Source of the DNA: Onthophagus taurus
Lineage: Eukaryota > Arthropoda > Insecta > Coleoptera > Scarabaeidae
Direction of reading: 5' to 3'
Length of the DNA stretch: 64,000 bases
NCBI RefSeq assembly: GCF_036711975.1
Contig: NC_091971.1
Span: 19,413,501-19,477,500 of the forward strand
Each line of letters opens with the position of its first letter. Positions within the stretch are counted from its first letter, which is position 1. A program made the translations under genes and the position numbers. Under the pieces are notes generated by a model. That model ran no database searches, was not told the origin of the DNA, and saw nothing but the letters and a program-made list of their open reading frames with translations. Shown one piece after another: positions 33,302 to 46,135 of this stretch.

Positions 33302-33436
33302 TGGTGACATTAGGTCATTATCTGAAATTTCTTTAATCTTCTTCTTTTCGCACCACGCCTTAAAATTAGCGTACAGTTGTTCGTACCTTTCGTGGGACTT
33401 CTTTGGAAGTTGTGTTGCTGGGGCTTCGCCACTCAT
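33302..33436 (-). pseudogene. Fragment of a tyrosine-recombinase-like protein (Crypton-type?)
   Basis: The minus strand from ATG 33436 reads KSHERYEQLYANFKAWCEKK then KIKEISDNDLM. This resembles the N-terminal core-binding helix of eukaryotic tyrosine recombinases such as Cryptons. Only about 45 codons remain, and the catalytic domain is absent. Tentative. Confidence 0.45.
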
Positions 33437-33959
33437 TTTTAAACTAGAATTCGTACATTTCAAGCGTATCTTACGAAACTAGTTTTTTAATATACTATTA
33501 CTTAATTCCATTATGAAAATTAAATTTTACATGTCTTTCTGACGTTATGTAATATCACTGTTTTTTATAACTAGTGATGTAATGAATTTCATTACCTAAC
33601 TACAAATTGATAAATTCACATCTAGATATTCACTAATAGAATAAGTCAAGTTTTGAACAAAAATTGCTTTTTCAATGGAATTAGAATTAAAATTTTGTAC
33701 TTAATACGATATGAAACGGCTAATTTTGTTTAACTCACGTAATTTGCAAAACTCGCTCGTTTTGGCAAATATTACGTTCGTCAAACAAAATTAGTCTTAT
33801 CATAACTTGTTACGTAAATAACTAATAGTTTTTTGCCTGAAAATGAGGTTGAGGCCTCAGAAGTATATTTAATAAATTTGCAAGTAAGAGGTTTATTTTT
33901 CTGTTTTAATTAATAATTAATTTTTACTTTAAAATAACTTGCAACATGGGCAACAATTC

Positions 33960-34165
33960 TAATTAGAAACATTTGGGTTTAGCCATCTTAAGAGATACAC
34001 TGCTAAACCCGAATGTTTCTAGTTCTAGGTCTAGTGTTAGTTCTAGTTTTAATTGATATTCGACGCTAAATTGGTTTATCCGTCTTAAAATACACACAGC
34101 TAAACCCGAGTGTTTCTAGTTCTTGATGTAGTGTTAGTTATAGTTATTCAGCATTAAATTAAACA
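33960..34165. repeat. Short imperfect tandem repeat
   Basis: Blocks of CTAAACCCGA(A/G)TGTTTCTAG with GTGTTAGTT(C/A)TAG recur at about 34003-34050 and 34098-34145, and a reverse-complement-like GAAACATTTGGGTTTAG occurs at 33966. Probably part of a decayed palindromic element. Confidence 0.6.
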
Positions 34166-34199
34166 TTTAGTTATATCGAGGTTATACTATATTTAAAAA

Positions 34200-36769
34200 C
34201 ATAATAATATGTTTTTTACATTTAAAGTGAAATTCTCAACAAAAAAAAAATACCACCACTCATTATTTATTAATCTCAGTGAAACCAGAATTAGAGCAGA
34301 GAGTAAAGTTCGCATTTATAAAATTGTTTTTTATTGGGTTTATTTTGGTTAGATTTTTGTTATGTGTTTTTTTGATAAGAAAAAGAATTAAGTTAGTTAA
34401 GTAATTTAATGCTTATCTATAATGTTCTGTTGACCTCCTCATAAAATAAAAAAAAAAACATGTAGTAACATTGATGACTAATAAAATTCAGTAGATAAAT
34501 CGACTAATTACGTCGATTTAAACATATATTTTTTGTGGTTTCCCAATGATAAGATGTACGGCCGGTTTAAAGTGCAATGGTTCATTTTAATCTTTTTTAA
34601 ATTTATTTCGTTTTAATCCATTGTTCGAATTATAAAAGAAATTATCTCCGCAGCTGAGTTTCATCAAAATAAATAAAATACAAAGGTGGAACACTTCCTA
34701 TTGTTTTTAGGTGATTAAGAAAGTCATAAAATCTAAATTTACTTAATTTTAACAAAACGATATATTATTACCGATAACAGACGACACTTTGAAGTGTCTC
34801 AACAACACTATTATTCTCCAATAATAACAATAACAAACCATATTTTCGAACGAGCGGAATTTTTAAAGGTTTATTTTGATTGATTTTTATCTTTATTTGC
34901 TGTTGATGTTATAAAAAAAAGTGATTACAATTAAATTCACGTTTGATTTGTGATTCTGTCAAATTGATTTTGCATTAGTAAAGTGAAGATCGGCTATAAT
35001 GAGCGTCCAATAATAATATATAACCAAGGTTGCCAAATATGTAATCTAAACTTAGTAAAAAGTAGTCACCCGTGGTTCTTAAACGGCAAAACTTTTTTAT
35101 TACTTTATTTAACAAAAATATAGGTATGTAATACATAACAAAATAACAAAGAAATTAACTAAACACCTATACTATACAATTATTTAAAGTGAATACATTT
35201 TTGACAATAAAATCTATTCTTTAGTGAAACATTCTTTGATTTTTTTTTGTTTAAAGTTTTTCGTAATAATTCCTGCCGAATATTACTGTTTATTGTATTG
35301 CATGCGGACATACATTCACGTTTATCTGCATAGTTGGCTTATATGTAACGTGATATTGCAGAGAAAGCCTCTAGAAATTCATTTTTAGTATATACAGTTC
35401 TACAGTTTATGCACGAATTTACCTCATCCGCTACAAAACATGCAAAATTACGTTATAGCTGAGTGCTCGTTATAACCGGGTTCACTGTATTTATTTATAA
35501 CCATGGCAACGCCAAATTAAGCAACTTAATAATATTAAAAGTTACTAATTTAAAAATGGTATGATAAAATTTTGAACTAAAAATTAAACTAATCTTTAAT
35601 AAAAAGCAACGGAATTGCTACATGTTTATTTTAATTGCTTTAACCTTATTATTCCATTAGAAAACGTTCGATTAATTAACATAAATTAGATCAACAAAAC
35701 AATTTTATTTTCAATTTAATGAAATTTAGTTTTAATTTGAGTTATTGAGTAATTGTTAAACGAAATTGGAAATTTGAATTATCAAAATATAATTAAGTGA
35801 TAATTAAGTTTGTAAAAACAAGCTGGTAAAATTATGTTACCTATGAAGTGAATAATTATGTGATGCCAAGAGTGGCTCTGTTCACCGTCGTGTTAAAGAT
35901 TACATCAAGTTTATTGGTAGCAAAATTAAAGGATGCAAGATAAAGACAACATTGACATTTAGATTAGAAATGTTGCGCAATACGACTCACAAGATTATTT
36001 AAAAGAATAGTACCCCTAAAAGAGAACAAAAATGTTCATTCTTCACTTTAGCCTTGTTAAAAAGAGGATTTCCAAAGAAAATCTTGTTGGCATAACATCA
36101 ATTGATGATTCACATGATTCTTTTTATTACGGGAACCAAAAAATGGTCCATAAATATTATATTAAGTATAAAGATAGATATACTGTATAAATAATGAGCA
36201 TTAAGTTTTAAAATATGCATATCCCTTTAAATCTGTAGATAAAATAAATGAAAAATGTTTTATAAAAGCTAGAAGAGAAACAGAAATAAAATAGAAATAG
36301 ATTTAACATAAATTTTGATTTTAATAAATGATGACATCACTTAAATTGTTAAAAAAAAACCTTTCTGGTTGCTTGTGGGACATTTTTATACGTGGAAAAA
36401 GTTTATTCCACGTCCACTAAGGTTTAGCTGCAAATTCAAATGCTATTGCGTCACTAACAATTAGTGATGGAACCGCTAGTGATTTTGCGAAAGACCGGAT
36501 ATCCGGATACAAAATGAACTTTTTGATGCAGATTTAGCAATCGAAAATCAAGAATATGGCTTTTATTGGAAAGACTTGCATCACAAACTGAAAGTGATAA
36601 CAGCGATAGTTCTGTTACTAATGAATGTTATGATGAATTACAAGCGAAGAGAAGAAAACTAGAAGAAACTGCAACAAGAAATTGCATTCATATATCGTTT
36701 TGGGATTGTTACCATAAGGTTGCTAATGATAAACCTGAAATAAATTAAGTCATATTAAATGAAAAAAGT
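34200..36769. other. SMSr intron 2 DNA without a supported gene
   Basis: AT-rich. A likely transposon end (complement of CAGTGAACCCGGTTATAACG) lies near 35471-35490. An open stretch at 36566-36748 (LQAKRRKLEETATRN) might be a fragment of a BED/hAT-like protein but is too short to support. Confidence 0.4.
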
Positions 36770-37050
36770 CCTATAATAATAATAATAAACAATATTTATT
36801 GGTTCACATAATAACAGTAAATGCATTGGAAATATACAAATTAATTCGAAACAATGAACCAAAGAGAATTGAGTCAGTTTGGCTAATACCAATCAATGGT
36901 GTAAGCCCACTGTTTTTCATCAATCCTCAAATTAAATTACATACTACTAGTAGTAATTAAACTAAACGACACAATACGATGTACGTCGCAGAATCAAGAG
37001 AACAAAACCAAAATGAAATGAGATGAGAAAAAAAAATATAATATAATATA

Positions 37051-38214
37051 CAGGTGTTTCGGTGACTCGGGGAACAAATTTAACCACATATACTAGAGTG
37101 AAAATGATAACGATTCATGTAAACAAAATTAGTAAAATTCTTCAAATTTCAAAGATACAGGCCATCGAAGTTAGAAATTTTAATACATTTTTCCAAATAT
37201 CTTAAACACTATTTACAGTAAAGCGCTGAAATTTGGTACAGTATAAATCAATGTGATGTGAAATCGTTAGGCAATTTATGAGTTGGATCGGTCCGCGGGA
37301 ACAATACTATACAGGTGTTCCTAAAGTTTGTTTGCTCAGAACTTCTTTATTCCATCATAACCCTACATTTATTTTTGCAGTTTCTAATAGTAAATTTAGT
37401 TTAGAAACTTTTATTACTCTTAGATAATATTGATAAAAATCACCGTTTTTTGTGTTAAATGCAAAAATGTTGGGTTCCGATTTCAATAATAGCACTAAAA
37501 AAAAAGAAATCTAAGTTTTTGAACATTTCCTTTAGTATTTTTTATTACTTGTCTTGTAATTTTATGTACCTTTTTTATTATTCCTGTTAGTGTTGTCGTT
37601 TTTTTGCTTATTTTTTGTTGATTGTTTATTTATTGTTTTTGCATTCTTTTATTATTATTATATTATTAATCTACACTTGGACATGTTGCATACATATTAG
37701 TTATGACAGCTCAGTTCGATTTTCACTTGTCATTGCCAATTCAGATTTTTTTTTTTTTTTTTTTTTTTAGTGTTGTTGAATTCGGAACCTAACATTTTTG
37801 CATTTAATACGAAAACGGTGGTTTTTATCAATATTCTCTAAGAGTGATAAAAATTTTTAAACTAAATTTACTATTAGAAACTGCAAAAATAAATGTGGGG
37901 TTTTGATAGAATAAAAAAGTTCTGATCAAACAAATTTTAGGAACAGCCTGTATAGCATTGTTCCCGCGTACCGATCCAACTCAAAAATTGCCTAGTGATT
38001 TTACGTGATATTAGTTTACACTATACCAAATTTCAACGCTTTACCATAAATAGTGTTTAAGATATTTAGAAAAATGTGTTAAAATTTCCTAACTTTGATG
38101 GCCTGTATCTTTACAATTTGAGAACTTTTACTAATTTTTTTTTACATGAATCGTTATCATTTTCACTCTAGTATATATGGTTACATTTGTTCCCCGAGTC
38201 ACCGAAACACCCTG
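37051..38214. mobile_element. Palindromic MITE with a second palindromic MITE at its apex
   Basis: The outer ends are CAGGTGTTTCGGTGACTCGG and the complement at 38195-38214, flanked by TA. The outer arms are 37051-37309 and 37953-38214. The inner element (about 37312-37951) starts CAGGTGTTCCTAAAGTTTG and ends with its complement, also at TA. The outer arms meet at GGGAACAATACTA/TAGCATTGTTCCC, so the inner copy inserted at the hairpin tip. Confidence 0.88.
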
Positions 38215-38838
38215 TATAACTAAAATAAAAGTAAAACAAATTCCTTACATATTATATAAATTATGTAGATGTACTGTAGAAAGAAAACAAATAGAAAAAG
38301 AAAAGAAAGGGCAGCGAAGGAAGATAGAGAGAATAGAAGAGAAGAGAGAATAAGAAAAAAGAAGGAAAGGAACCGGCGCTATTCCGTCTACTCAAAACCA
38401 TTTTGTTGGTTAAGCAAAAGTTTAAGCAAAAGAATCCGGCAGAGGGTTGTACATGTTAGGCACACAATAAGAGAACGATCTTTTATTAATTTCATAATTG
38501 TGCCTTGGTATTGTTAAAGCATGCCGATGCCTAACATTGTGGTTGAACTTGATTATTATCGGTAGTGTCCAACACCTAAAAAGGATACTAAATGCTGTGA
38601 ATAGTGGAGTATTAATAGTTTTTTAATATCCGGCCAAAGCCGGATGTTTGGTAACCATTCCACCACTACTAACAATGTATTTATTGCCTATTTCTGTGGA
38701 TTTTCTAGACAAACATTTCTTCAAAATTTACTGTTTATGCTATTAATTAAGTCTTGAGCATGTGTCATTATATCGATCTGACTTATAAGTGGAAACCCAG
38801 ATGTTTCCAATGTTTTTAATGATGCGCTGAGAAATCAA

Positions 38839-40074
38839 CAGTGTCGTTAAATACCCGGGTATTTATTTTCAAGGGTAAATTTCCTGGAATATACCTGGGG
38901 GTATTTACCCAAGATGGATATTTAGAGGTATTTATAAAATTTAATTTAAATTGAGTTGATGGCAGTTTTGCAAGCACTTCAAGAATGCAGAGTCGATTAT
39001 CGATATACCAAACTTATATATAACATCTACAAGAATGCTACAATGACGTAGTAAAGTACTGATTGTGAGTAAAACAAGGCGATACATTATTGAACCCAAA
39101 TTGTTCATCACAGTCCTGGAGAGTGCATTTAAACAACTGCATTGGACCCAAAAAGGCATAAACATGGATTGCAAATGCTTAAGTAATTTTCGCTACGCAG
39201 ACGATATAGTTCTCATATCGGATAGCCTTGGAGAGATTAAACTGATGCTGAACGACTTAAAGGCGGTGTGTGCAAGAGTCGGGCTAAATATCAACGTGGA
39301 GAAATCAAAATTTATGACAATTCTTGTTCCCAACTCTAACATCAATGTTGGGGATAATGAGATTGAGAGGGTTGACAGCTATACATCTTGGCTATGAAGT
39401 TCGTGTATCGAGAGATAATCAAACAAGCAACTAAACAGAAAGATCACATTCCTATGGGCAGCCTACGGGAAACTTAGAGACATCTTCAAGAGAGAAGGCC
39501 AAGAAAGCCAATTAACGCAAAGATAGATGGAGAGGTCGATCCTGGTTCTAACTCTGAGGGATTACATACGAAATGAAGACCTGTGAAGAAGAACTGGCGT
39601 AAATGATATGATCAACATTGTGGCAAAGCTTAAGTGGAACTGGACGGGTTATGTCGCGCAAATGAAGAATCAGCAGTAGACAAAACGGTTGCTTGAGTGG
39701 AGACCTCGAGCGAACAGACTAAGTAGACGTCAAAATAATGACCAACAATTGGATTCAGACAGCATAGAATAGAATCGAATGGAACAGAATAGGGGAGGTC
39801 TATGTCCAACAATGACGCAGAGGGCTGCTTAACGATAATAATCATAATAACTTGATCTAATCTAAATGACGACAGATTCGTTTAATGATAATATGTCTTT
39901 GATTGTTGACAAGTCCTCGTTTTCAACGTCCTCATCATCTTCCTCTTAATTTTTTTTGAATCTGATATATTTTTACTGGTATCACTTTTATACCCACTGT
40001 TTGGGTATTTACCCTGGGAAATACCCATTTTAGAAATACCTACTTGCCGGGTATTTACCCAGCGCTCATCACTG
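38839..40074. mobile_element. hAT-like non-autonomous element, 8 bp target duplication
   Basis: The ends are CAGTG and CACTG, with inverted GTAAATACCCGG blocks. The identical octamer GAAATCAA flanks both sides (38831-38838 and 40075-40082). CAGNG ends plus 8 bp duplication are diagnostic of hAT. Its centre holds an RTE fragment. Confidence 0.88.
38940..39950 (+). mobile_element. RTE-like LINE fragment inside the hAT element
   Basis: 39065-39397 encodes the RT palm (NFRYADDIVLISDSLGEIKL, VGLNINVEKSKFM). The C-terminal region follows, decayed, to about 39840 (GRRQNNDQQLDSDS-type frames). The last 300 bp match 2838-3140 in inverse orientation. Confidence 0.8.
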
Positions 40075-40083
40075 GAAATCAAT

Positions 40084-40498
40084 GGGCACGTTCAGCCGGT
40101 GTCAACTGTTGAGTTGCTATATTAGCAGTCGCGGCTGAACGATACGCTAAGTAAGCGCTGTTACGCAGCAGTTTAGTACATATCTCAGCGTAAGTAATCT
40201 GCGCTTAGTTTGTCAGCGGTTGTGAAAGTCTAGGTTAGGATTAACATTTTTGTTTCTCCCCTTTAATTTTGAAAACTGACAGAACTGTATAAAATGAAAT
40301 GAGCCTTAAAATCAAGACCATCATCCACTATCTCTTGTAATAACACAAAATTTTCAAAAATATTGTTGGTCATAGTTTTAGGTTATGCAAAACCGCTAAT
40401 TCTCAATTGCTTGTTCAGCCGATTTCGTTCCGCTGTATTAAAACTCATACAACTAGTTGACTGATTTAATTCAACTGTTGACACCTGCTGAACGTACC
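40084..40498. mobile_element. MITE with GGGCACGTTCAGC ends
   Basis: Left GGGCACGTTCAGCCGGTGTC and right complement of GGGTACGTTCAGCAGGTGTC, continuing through AACTGTTGA on both sides. 415 bp, AT-rich centre, no coding. A clear target duplication is not visible. Confidence 0.75.
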
Positions 40499-42269
40499 CA
40501 ACGATTTGATGCAATGACAATCAACTCCGATTTTATTGAACCGAATTTAGTAGTACTAACGTGGGGTTTTATTTATCTAATGTATCAAATTCATTCCCAA
40601 TTTTTTTAAGTAGTAGTATAGTAGTTTATCATTTCAACCTATGTTCTCCAGTGAGTTCTGTTGTGGAGGAAGTACGAAACTATTTAAGCTATTTTGTTAA
40701 TAATTGCTACCCTTGACTTTCTTCACATTGGCAATGAGCCGACCGACGTTAGTGCAGTTATTATGAAAGATAGAAAGTTGCGGTTTTCGCGAACATAAGC
40801 TACTTTTTTGTGAAATTTATAATGGCGCAAACAAAATTTTCATATCCCTCTTCGTTTTTAATATACAGGATAATCAAAATTTACGATTTTCAGACACCTG
40901 TATCTCGGCTATCCAGAAACTTAGTAAAAAAGTAAAAACGGGTTGTGATAGATTTATTCACGTAGAATCCAATGGTGTAGAATTTTTCTAGTCATCACGG
41001 TTTTTGAGTTATAAACACAACTTAGGTTTTTTTAAATGGAACCATCTATATTTTATTTTTTTATTGAACTAGAATTTTTTCAACCTTTTCAAAGATAGCT
41101 CTGTATAGCTTCATAATATATGCGCAGGACTTCAGGATGTGATAGCTTGTCAAAAATTTGAAAAAAAGTTTCAACTTACCCTCTAAAATGCACCATTTTC
41201 GAGATACAAGTGTTGAAATTTAATAAAAAAAAAATCCAATTTTTGCGAATATCTTGTTTATCGTACAGATAACAGCTTTTGTAAGCATTTTCTACTCATA
41301 ATAAGCTAAGTTTTGTGCGAGAAAAAAGTCATAACTGAATTTTTTAAAGTCATAATTGGTGAAGATTTTGAAAGGTTAGTGGTTGTTTTTCTCCCCAACT
41401 TCTACGCCACTGGAAAAAGTACGGTTTTGAGACGCCCATTTGAACCACCAATGTTTTCTATACAAAAAAGGTACTGAAGGTCATGAGCTCTAAAGTTGAC
41501 CATTTTCGAGAAAAATCAACTTTTATGTTGAATAACATGGTCAAATTTTTGAAATAAAAATGTTATTTTACTAAAGCGTTACAACAAGTAACAAAAGCAA
41601 ACGTTAACTTCATAATTGCATAATTAAAAAAAATTACAAATCATACACAGTTAAATTAAATGTTCAACACCTACATCAATAAGTTATATTGTTATATTAA
41701 TTCTTTTTTTTTCTTGATATGGAGCGCTATGAAAAATATCACATGCTACAGTCATGTTAATGAAAATTTAAACCAAGCTGCTGAATTATACATAAATAGG
41801 TAGAATGCAACATTTATAAGCAATAACATTAGTAGATGATTTCACTTCGGATATCCAGAAAGAACGCAACCAAATTTGGTTTTAGCATGGCATGTTTTAT
41901 TATTGGGCCACGAATTTTTGTATTAAAATATATGAAGGAAGCCTTTGCGCTAATCGCTATTTGGCCATCTTGCAATAAGCTTTGTCAGATAGTGTCCGAA
42001 TATATCTTATTCGGTTAAATAATATTTATTATCAATGCGCGGTTAGTGAGCCGAATTTCCTTTCTGTCTAACATTGTCTAAGTTTTTAACCCAATCATAT
42101 TCTTTCCTACCTACCAGATACCTATTATTTGTCTGGAAATAGACTCCACTTGATTTAGGTATTCCGTTGCGTATCTTGTGATCTATCTTGCCATGTTCCG
42201 TTATTTTTAATAAAATTGTTAAAAAAATACGTTATTTGATATCATTTATTAAAATATATTTATTTATTT
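40499..42269. other. SMSr intron 2 DNA, no gene seen
   Basis: AT-rich. A single mariner-like end (CAGGATAATCAAAATTTACG) is near 40866 and has no partner I can find. Confidence 0.45.
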
Positions 42270-42480
42270 ATATTGTGGACAACATATACGTTATTCCACA
42301 GTTGGCATTCTCTTGATGTGTTGGTTCCATTCTTGTTTTCTGTTTAGTACCCATTCGTTAATATTTCCTACTTTGCTTTCCTTTCTTATATCTTCACTTC
42401 GCTTTCTGTCCCCATAAGGTTTTCCCCGAAATCCTCCCAAGAATTTTCATCTCAGTTGTTTCAATTCCGCTGTGTAAATA
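42270..42480 (-). mobile_element. RTE-like LINE C-terminal fragment
   Basis: The minus strand reads ETTEMKILGRISGKTLWGQK, then a stop and NRKQEWNQHI-like remnants. This matches the conserved C-terminal region after the RT of RTE-type LINEs. Decayed. Confidence 0.7.
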
Positions 42481-42989
42481 CCTTGTTTTGTATATGCTTA
42501 TTTTTGTATTAATGTATCTAGGTCAATTCTAGCGCTTAAACAACGACTAGATTTCAGCAAGATCTCTTATCAATATGTTGCGAATGGTGTTGCAAAACTT
42601 TCAGACATAACACCAACAATGGTTAAATCAACGAAAGGTAATCGACGGCTGTTATAATAAAAAAAAATTCATATTGTCAACAAAAGGCTACTCATTTACT
42701 ACCCATTAATGAAACAACGCAATTTTCATAGTACTTTATTTATAAATTGCGTCGTAATTGGCGGTATGCGTGATTTATTATATTATTTAAAACACAAACA
42801 TCATTGACAAAATTAAGGATTATTTCTGCCATATTTCATATTAAAAATTAACAGGTGTGAATGAAAATAAACACTCAATTTTCTCACAATTCGTGTATGC
42901 GAGAAAGTAAATGCAACACTTAATATTTCAAAATTAAATGACATATTAATTAATCATGAAGTTTAATTAGAATTTTTGTTGTTTTTCAG

Positions 42990-43420
42990 ATACTCCAAGA
43001 AATTTATACTTCCTCCACACGGTAACATGGATAATGAACATGTTTGGCGTCTTCTTCATCCTAGCTGCCCATGAACATTATTCGATAGACGTGTTTATAG
43101 CGTTTTATATAACGAGTCGTCTTTTTCTTTATTATCACACGCTATCGAATAATCAAGCGCTGATGCAACGCGATTCAAATAGGACGCGTGTTTGGTTCCC
43201 GCTCTTTTCGTATTTTGAGGCGAGCGTAGATGGCATTGTGCCAAACGAATACGATTCTCCAGCAGATATAGCCCTTAACCTTTTTGTTTTTATCAGAACG
43301 AAAGCGTGTCTTCTGACGACACTTGGCGGCGTAATTAATCACAATAACAATAACAATCGTCATCATCGGAATGAGACGTTTACTTCGTGCGGTAATAGTA
43401 CTAATGATAAGGATAAATAA
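42990..43420 (+). CDS. SMSr: SMSr/SAMD8, exon 3 (catalytic His-Asp, C-terminus)
   Basis: Follows acceptor GTTTTTCAG after a 15 kb intron and joins in phase with exon 2 to read [17 protein letters not shown]. The block [19 protein letters not shown] supplies the second His (about residue 349) and Asp (about 353) of the catalytic triad. A final membrane segment and a cytosolic tail rich in Asn/His ([10 protein letters not shown]) follow, ending at TAA 43418-43420. Confidence 0.95.
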
Positions 43421-44535
43421 TAATGAAAGAACTTAAAAGAAAATTAATTTAATAAAGGAATGAGTATGAAACGGGATAAGAAAAATTTTTTTTTGTTATA
43501 AGAAGTAATTTATTATCTATTTATTTCTTTGTTGTAGTAAGTAATTTATTTTTGAGGAGTTTTGTAATGAAGGGAAAGAAAAAGAGGTATAAGTTGTTTG
43601 TAAATAACCTAAAGACTGGTACATATTTTCCAAAAATAAGCACATAATCTTAAGAAAGCGGTTTAAAAAATATTTATTCATCCACCAAAGAGAACAATAA
43701 AGAAGATTATATTCGTATATTTTAAAGTAAAAAAAAAAATAAGACAAAAAATATTAAAAACAAAAAAGTATTGATTTTAATAATTAATAATTCACAAATA
43801 AAGAGAATTCCATTTACATTTTAGATGGTTTAGTCACAGTTACATATGTGATATAGTTTACTTTTGTAAGGTAAAAATCGTTAAATTTTTTTATATCATC
43901 AAATTATTAGGGAGATATTATACCATCTTTCATTTTTTATATGACTTTTTTTTGTAAAAAATGTGATATTTTAAGTGAATTTATACAAGAAATTAATCTA
44001 TCTAAATTATGTTAAAAAGCTTCAAAATCCCGCGATTTTTACAATATATTCATGTTATTAAAAAAACTCTAGTTACCATAAACGTTTGTTTTTGTTTTTT
44101 TTCACCAAGATATCAATATATCTTTTTTAAAAAAAAGTGTTAGCCTTTTCGATAAGCTTGTTAGTAGTAAAGTCTTCTTCAATACTTTTTTAGCTACTAA
44201 TATGTTTATTTGTAAAGCTATTTGTTTTTGTTAAACAACCTTGCATAATTATCCTTCTTATTTAGCAATATAATTTAAAAATAAATAAAATAAACAGTAA
44301 AACCTCGATATAACGGATTAATGTTTGAATGAATATTTTTAATGCACACAAATTCGGACAGCTATCTACACTGTTGCATCATGTTCAGTCTACATGACTT
44401 TATATTTATACCAAGGACGGTAGAATTTAAAAGGATGCTACACCCAGGAACAGATACACAGCTCGCAGGCCCGTTCGTGACGTCACGCATGGGTAGGCAA
44501 CTACTATTTCATAAAATATGATGTAGATAAAAGTA
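43421..44535. other. SMSr 3' UTR and intergenic DNA
   Basis: Very AT-rich. AATAAA at 43451-43456 and near 43798 could be poly(A) signals. A pogo-type end is near 44297. A palindromic GTGACGTCAC occurs near 44476. No gene is supported. Confidence 0.5.
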
Positions 44536-46094
44536 CCGTATTTTCTCGAATCTTATCCGCACTCGAATCTAATCCGCACCCCGATTTTAAAAATGCATAG
44601 TGCTAAAAAAAATTTTGTTTGTGAATGTAATCCGCATCTTTCTTTGAGCAATTCGAGAACACCAAAACGATGCGATGCTTGTTGTTAACCATAAATATAT
44701 ATTTTTTCTGTTGACTGACGCTGATGCACCTAAAGAAACCTTGCTTACGACGAGTTTTTATTAGACTAGACTTTAAATTTACCAAGCCAGAAAAAATTGG
44801 AAAATAAATAGTAATGCCTAGCACGAATTCCGTTCATATACTGCCCTCGTAGTAGCTCGAACATGGTGTGTGCTTAATTATACATATAATAGCGTAATTA
44901 TAAAAAAAAGTAGCAAAAATCTAAAAGGTTCTTCTATACAACAAAGTTTAAAGAGATGTTATTAAGTTAGCGTTAAGGAAATCGAAAAGCTGGTACAATT
45001 TTTGCTGATAATGAGAGTAACGTTGCGGCTGTTGCGGAAAGACCAGGTAGCTATTGCAGACTGTGAGGCATCGTGCAAAAAATTTACCGGGCCAAAGAAG
45101 AGACGATTTCATGAAATTGACGAGGCAGTTTTCTAGTTCTCTCAAGAAAAACGAAAGGAGGGACTAAAAAATTTTTAATACTAGCAAAGGTTGGACTGTG
45201 GGATTTATGCGCCGAATGATGTTATCGTTGAGGCGCAGAACTACAATTTCCCAAAAGCTCCTAATGATTTTCAAGAAAATTTCAATTTGTCTCAAACTGT
45301 AAATGTCAACGAAATGGTAGTATATCTGGATATGCCACCCAATTACACACTGGAAAGAAGAGGTGTGTGGGAAATTTCTTTATAAACGAGTGGTTGCGAA
45401 AAATTGCGCATAACATTGATGCTAGCAGTAAAAAGTGATAGGGAAAAATTGCTGTCATTAGTAATATTGAGAAAAAACCATTCTGAAATCTGAAAGACTT
45501 CCCGAATGACGTCCTAGTTAGGGCACAACAAAAAGGATGGATAATGGAAAAGCTGATGATGGAATGATTAAGACAAGTATGGAGTCTTAGACCAGGAGGA
45601 TTATTAAATAAGGATATTAATTAATCATAGACTGATTGCCCTTGGTTTAGACTTCTTGTCATAATAATAATACCTGGTGGAATATCATCCATACTACAAC
45701 CTGTGTATGTATATGTATATTTACAAACTCGAGAATTAACAAAATCGGGAGCAATTAAAGGAGCTTCTGAACTTGTTCAGTGAGTGCAGGCGACATGGAA
45801 AACGATCTCTGAAAACAATATTATAACATCATTTAAGAAGTTTTGTATAATCCGAATTGATCCGTATTGATCCGAAGATGACGTCATATGGGAAGAAAAT
45901 GATACATAAAAATGTAAATATCGTTCTAAAACCCTTAATAAAGTGTTATTGTTATAATGTGATTTTATTTTACTATTTTCCAAATTGCAACTATACGACT
46001 GCGAATCTAATCCGCACCCGATTGTAATCCGCATTTGATTTTAGAGCACATAAAATTTGTAAAAAAGGTGCGGATTACATTCGAGAAAATACGG
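44536..46094 (+). mobile_element. pogo-like DNA transposon, 1559 bp, TA target
   Basis: Inverted ends: CCGTATTTTCTCGAAT at 44536 and its complement ending at 46094, TA on each side, with further inverted blocks containing AATCCGCAC. It carries a decayed transposase fragment in the middle (45191-45385). Confidence 0.85.
45191..45385 (+). pseudogene. pogo-like transposase fragment
   Basis: The segment NVNEMVVYLDMPPNYTLERR resembles the first catalytic block of pogo/Tigger transposases (N-DET-V-FDMP), with the usual Asp replaced by Asn and Glu retained. Neighbouring frames hold more decayed pieces (ILKSERLPE near 45485). Confidence 0.6.
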
Positions 46095-46135
46095 TAAAAA
46101 CTTTTTGAGAAATACTAAAATGTTTAATTCAATTC

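Larger units (their letters stand above)
28073..34193. repeat. pogo-type TIR pair around a nested cluster (tentative)
   Basis: The left CAGTAAAACCTCAATATAAT at about 28073 and the inverted right block near 34171-34192 (complement of AGTATAACCTCGATATAACT) are typical pogo/Tigger MITE ends. If they belong together, the elements between them are later insertions. The 6 kb spacing makes the pairing uncertain. A third single end (CAGTAAAACCTCGATATAAC) is at 44297. Confidence 0.4.

Noticed and set aside
36566..36748. 60-codon frame with a basic helix-like segment (ELQAKRRKLEETA)
   Set aside because: Might be a fragment of a BED/hAT-like protein, but it is too short and lacks zinc ligands or catalytic residues.
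38269..38517. Lys/Arg-rich open frame of 82 codons
   Set aside because: Low-complexity purine-rich DNA that probably belongs to the 3' region of a LINE. No domain or homology signal.
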